A DNA stretch of 64,000 nucleotides from contig JAFXMZ010000028.1 in NCBI GenBank assembly GCA_017529925.1, positions 119,408-183,407 of the forward strand, given 5' to 3'. Source of the DNA: Clostridiales bacterium (GTDB lineage Bacteria; Bacillota; Clostridia; Saccharofermentanales; Saccharofermentanaceae). Below the pieces are notes generated by a model. It made no database searches. It was not told the origin of the DNA and saw only the letters and a program-made list of their open reading frames with translations. The position numbers were made by a program, and so were the translations under genes. This document shows positions 59,144-64,000 of this stretch, piece after piece; position 1 is the first letter of the stretch, and each line of letters begins with the position of its first letter.

Positions 59144-60931
59144 TCAGATCGTAGGCTTGACCTTTCTGTCGACAACATCCTTGAGATGAGCTGCAAAATC
59201 ATCTACGGACATCGTGCCGAGGTCCTCCTCAAAGCGTGCCCTTACCGCAACAGCACCGTCAGCGACTTCCTGATCACCGACAACGAGGAGGTACTGAATC
59301 TTTTCTTTCGTTGCCTCGCGGATCTTCTTACCGATCTTCTCGGAACGGTCGTCGACCTCTACTCGGAAGCCCATTGCCTTGAGCTTGTCCCTTACCTCAT
59401 ATGCATAATCGAGGTGGGAATCGGAGATAGGAAGGATCCTGGCCTGCTCATAAGCCATCCATACGGGGAGCCAGCCTGCATACTTTTCGATGAGGTAAGC
59501 AAGTGTTCTCTCGTAGCAGCCGAGGCTCGTTCTGTGAATGATGTAAGGTGTCTTTCTTGATCCGTCGGCATCGACGTATTCCATTCCGTACTTCTGGGCA
59601 AGGAGCATGTCGATCTGGATCGTAACGAGCGTATCTTCCTTTCCGAAGACGTTCTTATACTGGATATCGAGCTTAGGTCCGTAGAATGCGGCCTCGTCGA
59701 TTCCGATATCGTACTTGACTCCGAGATCGTCGAGGATCTTGCCCATCGTCTCCTGAGCCTTGTCCCACTGCTCCTTCGTTCCCTCGTACTTGTTCTTGGG
59801 GTTCGCGGGATCCCACTGTGAGAAACGGAAAGTACAGTCCTCAAGAAGTCCTACAGTATCGAGAACATACTTAGCAAGATCGAGGCACTCCTTGAACTCC
59901 TCTTCGACCTGATCGGGTCTTAAGATGTAATGGCCCTCGGAGATCGTGAACTGACGAACTCTGATAAGACCATGCATCTCACCCGAGTCCTCGTTACGGA
60001 AGAGCTTGGATGTCTCTGTAAGTCTCATCGGGAGGTCTCTATAAGATCTCTGACGGTTGAGGAATACCTGATACTGGAAAGGACATGTCATGGGACGAAG
60101 AGCGAAGCACTCCTTTGTCTCATCGTCCTGATCAGCCTTATCGCCCATGACGAACATGCCGTCACGATAGTGATCCCAGTGTCCGGAGATCTTATAAAGA
60201 TCACGCTTTGCAAAGTAAGGAGTCATTGTAAGCTCGCATCCTCTGGAGGCCTCGAGGTCCTCGATCCAACGCTGCATAAGCTGGATCGTCTTTGCACCCT
60301 TGGGAAGGATGATGGGAAGTCCCTGACCGATATAATCGACAGTCGTGAAATACTCGAGCTCACGACCGAGCTTGTTGTGGTCTCTCTTCTTAGCCTCTTC
60401 AATCTTATCAAGGTACTCCTTGAGCTGTCCCTTATCCGGGAATGCAGTTCCGTAGATCCTCTGAAGCATCTTATTCTTGGAATCGCCTCTCCAGTAAGCA
60501 CCTGCAATGGATGTAAGCTTGAAAGCCTTAATCTCACCTGTGCTTTCTACGTGAGGACCCTTACAAAGATCGGTGAAATCACCCTGCCTGTAAAAAGAGA
60601 TCGTAGCTTCGTCAGGAAGGTCGTCAATGAGCTGAACCTTATAGATCTCGCCCTTCTCTTCCATGAACTTTCTTGCTTCATCTCTGGGAAGCTCGTAGTA
60701 CTCGAGAGGAAGATTCTCTTTAACGATCTTCTTCATCTCCTCTTCGATCTTCTTTAAGTCTTCCTCGGTAAAAGCTTCCTCACGATCGAAATCGTAGTAA
60801 AATCCGTCATCGATGGCAGGTCCTATGGCAAGCTTTGTCTCGGGCCAAAGTCTCTTTACTGCCTGCGCCATGATATGGGATGTCGTGTGCCTGAAGCGCA
60901 GTCTGTCTTCTGCATTTGTGAAATCAACCAT
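59144..60931 (-). CDS. thrS: Threonyl-tRNA synthetase lacking the TGS domain
   Basis: 595 residues from ATG 60931, which lies 9 nt from GGAGG; ATG 60937 is only 3 nt away. The protein begins directly at the editing/SAD domain (HTTSHIMAQAV, TDLCKGPHV), so the usual N-terminal TGS domain of about 60 residues is missing. The class II core is complete (RPMTCPFQYQVF, FRNEDSGEMHGLIRVRQF in split blocks, zinc ligands) and the anticodon-binding domain closes the protein. Expression is controlled by a T-box leader. Confidence 0.95.
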   Translation of the reverse strand: MVDFTNAEDRLRFRHTTSHIMAQAVKRLWPETKLAIGPAIDDGFYYDFDREEAFTEEDLKKIEEEMKKIVKENLPLEYYELPRDEARKFMEEKGEIYKVQLIDDLPDEATISFYRQGDFTDLCKGPHVESTGEIKAFKLTSIAGAYWRGDSKNKMLQRIYGTAFPDKGQLKEYLDKIEEAKKRDHNKLGRELEYFTTVDYIGQGLPIILPKGAKTIQLMQRWIEDLEASRGCELTMTPYFAKRDLYKISGHWDHYRDGMFVMGDKADQDDETKECFALRPMTCPFQYQVFLNRQRSYRDLPMRLTETSKLFRNEDSGEMHGLIRVRQFTISEGHYILRPDQVEEEFKECLDLAKYVLDTVGLLEDCTFRFSQWDPANPKNKYEGTKEQWDKAQETMGKILDDLGVKYDIGIDEAAFYGPKLDIQYKNVFGKEDTLVTIQIDMLLAQKYGMEYVDADGSRKTPYIIHRTSLGCYERTLAYLIEKYAGWLPVWMAYEQARILPISDSHLDYAYEVRDKLKAMGFRVEVDDRSEKIGKKIREATKEKIQYLLVVGDQEVADGAVAVRARFEEDLGTMSVDDFAAHLKDVVDRKVKPTI

Positions 60932-60968
60932 TTTCATATACCTCCGCTTTAAAATATCTTTGAGGCAT

Positions 60969-61005
60969 AAAAAATCCATGCCCCCTTACGAATTGGGATG
61001 CATGG
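60969..61005 (-). terminator. T-box regulated terminator of thrS
   Basis: CCATGC with CCC pairs GGG with GCATGG across a loop (60976-61005), followed on the minus strand by six T (60969-60974). It overlaps the antiterminator segment of the T-box. Confidence 0.75.
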
Positions 61006-61303
61006 CTGCACGGTTCCACCCAACTTGCACTTCCTTATGTTCAAGCGTCCCGAGACGCTCATCGAAAATGCCACTCAATTCACCCTTAACGCGGGCCGGA
61101 CGGCACAGATCACACTTCGAAAAGAAGCTTTACTCCTGCAGCTCGAGGGTTGTATACATTCCGACGCTTCCCAACGGAGCTTCCAGCCAAACGGCTCCGT
61201 CTCTCTGGCGGTGCGGACCCGGGTGCACGTGTCCCTGTCAAAGCTTTTAGTACCAATGATTTTGTCACTTTAACCTTCAAAAGTCAACCGATAAAAGGCA
61301 ACT
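60969..61303 (-). promoter_or_regulatory. T-box riboswitch upstream of thrS
   Basis: The conserved T-box sequence GGGTGGAACCGTG lies at 61009-61021 on the minus strand. Upstream are Stem I features: a 7-bp base AAGCTTT/AAAGCTT, the AGAGAG element near 61200-61206 and a GGCTGGAAGC distal loop. A terminator follows. Uncharged tRNA-Thr would pair its NCCA end with the T-box and allow transcription. The specifier codon is not resolved; a loop with TACAACCC holds both ACA and ACC. Confidence 0.85.
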
Positions 61304-61309
61304 GTTCTC

Positions 61310-61315
61310 ATTATA
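61310..61315 (-). promoter_or_regulatory. -10 box of the thrS promoter
   Basis: Perfect TATAAT on the minus strand, placed so that transcription starts just before the T-box leader. The -35 region is weak. Confidence 0.45.
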
Positions 61316-61372
61316 GTCGATTTGTGTCAGAAACAGCGAATGAAAACACAACTATGAAGAAGACATATTCTT

Positions 61373-61386
61373 GTTAAAATTTTAAC
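61373..61386. promoter_or_regulatory. 14-bp palindrome at the toxin-antitoxin promoter
   Basis: GTTAAAATTTTAAC is a perfect palindrome overlapping the -35 region, 10 bp before the extended -10 TGC-TACAAT (61394-61402). Phd-family antitoxins repress their own operons by binding such palindromes, so this is the likely operator. Confidence 0.6.
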
Positions 61387-61393
61387 TAAATCA

Positions 61394-61402
61394 TGCTACA
61401 AT
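61394..61402 (+). promoter_or_regulatory. Extended -10 promoter of the toxin-antitoxin pair
   Basis: TGC-TACAAT, 21 bp before the antitoxin start, with GGAGGTG between them. Confidence 0.5.
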
Positions 61403-61423
61403 GTACTTATCGGAGGTGTTTAT

Positions 61424-61759
61424 ATGGGCATATCATTATTAAACGAAGAAAAGATCGTCACTGTATCCGAATTCAGTCAGGGCAGATCCGGTAAGATATT
61501 TAACGATGTAAATAACAATAAGTGCGACTATGTTGTCATGAAGAACAATTCACCCGTCGCAGTCATAATCCCTGTTGAAGAATACAGAAGCATGAAGGAA
61601 CGTATCGCAGAACTTGAGAAGATTTTCAGGCATTTCAGATCATCGGCCGATACTGCTGACAGGATCGGAGTAGCAGAAGGCAGATTTGAAGTCCCCGATG
61701 ATTTTGATGACTGGGATGTAGGCTTTGGAGATGATGACTATGGCGAAGATCTTACTTGA
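61424..61759 (+). CDS. Phd/YefM-family antitoxin
   Basis: 111 residues. The N-terminal DNA-binding fold is visible (TVSEFSQGRSGKIFNDV, then DYVVMKNNSPVAVIIPVEEYRSM in two blocks), followed by an acidic, disordered-looking C-terminal tail (DDFDDWDVGFGDDDYGED) that would wrap the toxin. GGAGGTG precedes the ATG. It overlaps the PIN toxin gene by 20 bp. It likely represses its own promoter at 61373-61402. Confidence 0.88.
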   Translation: MGISLLNEEKIVTVSEFSQGRSGKIFNDVNNNKCDYVVMKNNSPVAVIIPVEEYRSMKERIAELEKIFRHFRSSADTADRIGVAEGRFEVPDDFDDWDVGFGDDDYGEDLT

Positions 61760-62135
61760 TACTCATATACTGCTGTGGGCTCTTTCCGGCAGCAAACGGC
61801 TGACTGCGGAAGCAAGGGAAATGATTCTTGATCCCGACAATGAGATCTATATCAGCATAGTCTCACCATGGGAAGTCGAGATAAAGCATGATAAATATCC
61901 AGACCGGATGACCCTGGGATCAGAACAGCTTCTCGATTACTGCTCAATGGCAGGTTATTCCCGTCTGTCGATAAGGCCCCGGCACATCGCGATGCTCCCT
62001 TCACTGCGGGAGACGATACATAAAGACCCTTTCGATCGGATGCTGATCTGTCAGGCTAAAGCCGAGGATATGATCCTCATGACACACGACACCAGGATCG
62101 CCTCATATGGCGAAGACTGTGTAATGCAGGTATAA
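61740..62135 (+). CDS. PIN-domain toxin (VapC-like)
   Basis: 131 residues from ATG 61740, which has GGAG 9 nt upstream inside the antitoxin gene. PIN acidic residues are present: Asp7 region in LLDTHILLWAL, Glu in SPWEVEIKH, Asp in DPFDRMLICQA and Asp in THDTRIA. It is expected to be a magnesium-dependent ribonuclease targeting tRNA or rRNA, held inactive by the upstream antitoxin. The Phd plus PIN combination is a common mixed type II pair. Confidence 0.88.
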   Translation: MAKILLDTHILLWALSGSKRLTAEAREMILDPDNEIYISIVSPWEVEIKHDKYPDRMTLGSEQLLDYCSMAGYSRLSIRPRHIAMLPSLRETIHKDPFDRMLICQAKAEDMILMTHDTRIASYGEDCVMQV

Positions 62136-62136
62136 A

Positions 62137-62165
62137 AAACGGGGGCCGAAGTCCCCGTTTTTCAT
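62137..62165. terminator. Terminator between the toxin gene and the DUF4214 gene
   Basis: AAAAACGGGG and CCCCGTTTTT arms with a 9-nt loop. The run of T on the plus strand terminates the toxin-antitoxin transcript; on the minus strand it can serve the DUF4214 gene ending at 62171. Confidence 0.8.
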
Positions 62166-62170
62166 TTTTA

Positions 62171-63835
62171 CTACTTAACTATTCCGTAATCTGCACAGAT
62201 CTTTGCAAACTCGGGAGCATTTGCAAATCCGTAGAACACCTCTTCCCTTGTTGCTCCGGAGGCGAATCGTCCCATCCAATAGTCAAATCCTCCCTTATCA
62301 GGTTCACGCCCCATAAACGTTCTGTAAAGCCTTGTGATATAGATATCATTAGAAAGATTCTTATTTATCATTTCATCACTGAAGAAAAAACCCCATGCAG
62401 CTTTAGTACCTGATACCCTCATATTTGCCAGTTCTGTAGACCAATACTTAAGTCCACCCTGATCGACATTCCTCTCAAGGCATGTTGTATAGAGTCTCGT
62501 CGCGAAAGCAATTACTTTCTCATTCGGTTCAATAGTCTTGTTGGGTATTCCCGTGCCGCCGGATGGAATACCGTAAGTAAGACATACGTTAGCCCACTCA
62601 GTAGAATTGATGAATCCCATTATAACATCCTGCTTGCTCATGCCACCTGCCATCTTGCCGAGCCAGTAATCCTTACCGCCTGCATCAGATGCCCTGTCAA
62701 AGAATACGTTGTAGAGTATCTCGAGGAATGCTCCGTTATCCATATCCTTGCTCAGGAATTCAGGGCTAAAGAGGAATCCCTTGGCGATATCGGCACCTGT
62801 CTTGCCTTCCTTCATTACCTGGTTCATCCAATAATCCTTACCACCCTGATCCGCAGGTCTTCCAAGCACCAGCGAGTACAGTCTGTCGATAAATCCAGAA
62901 ACACCACTCTCATTTGGCTCAGGTTTGGGCATGGGTTTATTGGTAGGCTTCGTTGACGGCGTGGGTTTCGTCGAAGGCTTTGGTGTTGGCTTCGCGGTTG
63001 GTTTCACTGATGGTTTAGGAGAAGGTTTAGGCGTGGGAGTAATTGATGGGGTCGGCGGCTTAGGCTTCGTATAATCAATTGTAGAAGGATCAGTCATTTT
63101 TGATTCTATTTCGCCAACAACAGCTGTTACTATAAAACTGTATTGATTGCAATCTACAACCTTATCATATAGATATGAAGATTCTGTTGTAGTTGTAATC
63201 AATGTAGAAGTATCATCTTCAACAAAATAAACATTATAATAATCCACATTATCAATTGTATTCCAGGCAATACTTACTCCGGAATCCATATTCTCCAAAC
63301 TACATTTAACAGAACCATTTGTAAACAGTATTTCGTCAGATTGGGTGCCACTACTCAAATGATTACCATATTTACAGCGAATCTCATAAAGGTACGTACT
63401 GCCAAAACAAGCTTCAAGATTACAATTCAACGTATTATTATCAAACTCTCCTATAACCAACCGATTATCATGATTATCCGGATCAATCTGATAAACAAAA
63501 TATGATTCCGCGAAGGGTTGCTCTGTCCACGAGAGGGATATAGTGTTTAATTGTTCTTCAACGTTCAGTTCACTTACATAAATATAAGTGATGGCAGCAG
63601 AATTGACTGAATTATTATTAGAACCTTTTGAAATACTATCCCACTCTTCGCTACTATCGAAATAATTTGTATTTACAAGGTTCATATCATCATACTTGTA
63701 AGAAATCTTCTTATACTCAAACATAAACAACGGATTATTCGCAGCGGCCTCTACTTCTCTGCTCATAAATGAAGTAGCTATTAACGTCACGATCAGAATA
63801 CATATAGAAATCATAAATGCATTGTTCCGTTTCAT
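62171..63835 (-). CDS. Secreted fibronectin-like/DUF4214 protein
   Basis: 554 residues from ATG 63835, with GGAGA 5 nt upstream. Signal peptide MKRNNAFMISICILIVTLIA. The N-terminal third has two fibronectin type III-like beta domains (SWTEQPFAESYFVYQ; IAWNTIDNVDYYNVYF). A Pro/Lys/Thr linker follows (PKPSPKPSVKPTAKP type), then four LYxxxxxRxxDxGGxxxW repeats in two DUF4214 domain pairs, the same core as the protein at 50608-52431. The N-terminal coding region is AT- and Asn-rich compared with its neighbours, suggesting a different origin for that part. A probable insertion sequence begins about 30 bp upstream of the start. Confidence 0.83.
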   Translation of the reverse strand: MKRNNAFMISICILIVTLIATSFMSREVEAAANNPLFMFEYKKISYKYDDMNLVNTNYFDSSEEWDSISKGSNNNSVNSAAITYIYVSELNVEEQLNTISLSWTEQPFAESYFVYQIDPDNHDNRLVIGEFDNNTLNCNLEACFGSTYLYEIRCKYGNHLSSGTQSDEILFTNGSVKCSLENMDSGVSIAWNTIDNVDYYNVYFVEDDTSTLITTTTESSYLYDKVVDCNQYSFIVTAVVGEIESKMTDPSTIDYTKPKPPTPSITPTPKPSPKPSVKPTAKPTPKPSTKPTPSTKPTNKPMPKPEPNESGVSGFIDRLYSLVLGRPADQGGKDYWMNQVMKEGKTGADIAKGFLFSPEFLSKDMDNGAFLEILYNVFFDRASDAGGKDYWLGKMAGGMSKQDVIMGFINSTEWANVCLTYGIPSGGTGIPNKTIEPNEKVIAFATRLYTTCLERNVDQGGLKYWSTELANMRVSGTKAAWGFFFSDEMINKNLSNDIYITRLYRTFMGREPDKGGFDYWMGRFASGATREEVFYGFANAPEFAKICADYGIVK

Positions 63836-63861
63836 ATGTCTCTCCTGTATAATGACTTCAA

Positions 63862-64000
63862 AAAGGGGCTGTCTCAAAACTAAATTGAGATAGCCCTTTA
63901 ATTTTGCAAAAGAAAATGGGTCCCGAAGGGCCCATTTATTGTTAGAATAATTGTGTGAAAAACATCCTAACATTACAGTCTGACTATAGCAAAAACGGGA
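63862..64000 (+). mobile_element. Left end of a probable IS1182-like insertion sequence (cut by the window edge)
   Basis: GGGCTGTCTCAA (63866-63877) and TTGAGATAGCCC (63885-63896) form a subterminal hairpin with GGGCTGTCTCAAAA-type ends common in clostridial IS elements. A second hairpin (AAATGGG...CCCATTT, about 63914-63938) follows, then the beginning of an open frame. The family assignment rests on memory of such ends and of the protein start, not on a search. Confidence 0.5.
63955..64000 (+). CDS. Transposase, N-terminal fragment only
   Basis: GTG at 63955 opens a frame of 15 residues to the window edge, reading MKNILTLQSDYSKNG. This resembles the N-terminus of IS1182-type DDE transposases. 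There is no clear ribosome binding site. The rest lies outside the window. Confidence 0.45.
   Translation, partial: MKNILTLQSDYSKNG

Noticed and set aside
59930..60757. Open frame on the plus strand opposite thrS (275 codons)
   Set aside because: Antisense to conserved synthetase motifs, with no independent support.
60980..61423. Several short plus-strand frames in the region upstream of thrS
   Set aside because: The region is explained by the T-box leader and promoter; the frames show no start signals or protein features.
63849..63877. Hybrid promoter TTGAGA-N17-CATTAT made from the IS end and the flank of the DUF4214 gene
   Set aside because: The transcription start would fall within the ribosome binding site at 63841-63845 and remove it, so useful expression is unlikely.

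Overview
This 64-kb window comes from a low-to-mid GC Gram-positive anaerobe of the class Clostridia. The evidence is a PolC-type replicative polymerase, a PrkC kinase with PASTA domains, infC-rpmI-rplT and rpsB-tsf operons in Firmicute style, a thrS T-box leader, strong GGAGG ribosome binding sites, a ferredoxin-linked 2-oxoacid oxidoreductase (IorAB) and families typical of gut and rumen clostridia (DUF4214, DUF5688, PurO-type IMP cyclohydrolase). An Oscillospiraceae or Lachnospiraceae relative is my inference; no rRNA is present to settle it. Most genes lie on the minus strand.

Layout. 0-3.6 kb: a beta-helix surface protein and a phenylacetate-CoA ligase. 3.6-5.3 kb: two plus-strand genes, a zinc-ribbon membrane protein and a small membrane protein. 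5.3-11.1 kb: an acn-gltA-iorA-iorB operon. 11.1-14.8 kb: an RNA methyltransferase, a uracil permease and the infC-rpmI-rplT operon with an attenuator leader. 14.8-20.4 kb: a PLP aminotransferase, a very large thioester/CnaB adhesin and its coupled DUF5688 gene. 20.6-42.7 kb: a 17-gene co-directional housekeeping run (pyrH-frr-uppS-cdsA-dxr-rseP-ispG-polC-priA-def-fmt-rsmB-rlmN-prpC-prkC-rsgA-rpe), many junctions overlapping by 4 bp. 42.8-46.7 kb: a lipoprotein, fba, tsf and rpsB. 46.8-50.5 kb: a cluster of short palindromic repeats, a nuclease-like orphan, an M20 peptidase and an NlpC/P60 protein. 50.6-52.4 kb: a DUF4214 protein. 52.5-57.1 kb: the purine cluster purE-purF-purN-purO-purH. 57.2-61.4 kb: a CapA lipoprotein, ung, and thrS with its T-box. 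61.4-64 kb: a Phd/PIN toxin-antitoxin pair, a second DUF4214 protein and the start of a probable insertion sequence at the right edge.

How the genes work together. The long run combines translation (frr, def, fmt, rsmB, rlmN, rsgA), isoprenoid and envelope lipid synthesis (dxr, ispG, uppS, cdsA), replication (polC, priA) and the PrkC/PrpC signalling pair. The purine cluster carries late-pathway enzymes with a split PurH function. Several exported proteins share Thr/Pro-rich linkers, and two end in variant sortase signals. No sortase is in the window.

Most unusual points: PolC appears to have lost the catalytic residues of its proofreading exonuclease. PurF has Ser instead of the Cys nucleophile and a degenerate glutaminase site. 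infC appears to start on AUC. A dense array of ACTCAATTGAGT-type repeats lies next to a PD-(D/E)XK-like orphan gene. Two genes without a Shine-Dalgarno sequence have TATAAT exactly 6 nt before ATG. All calls are by eye without database searches.
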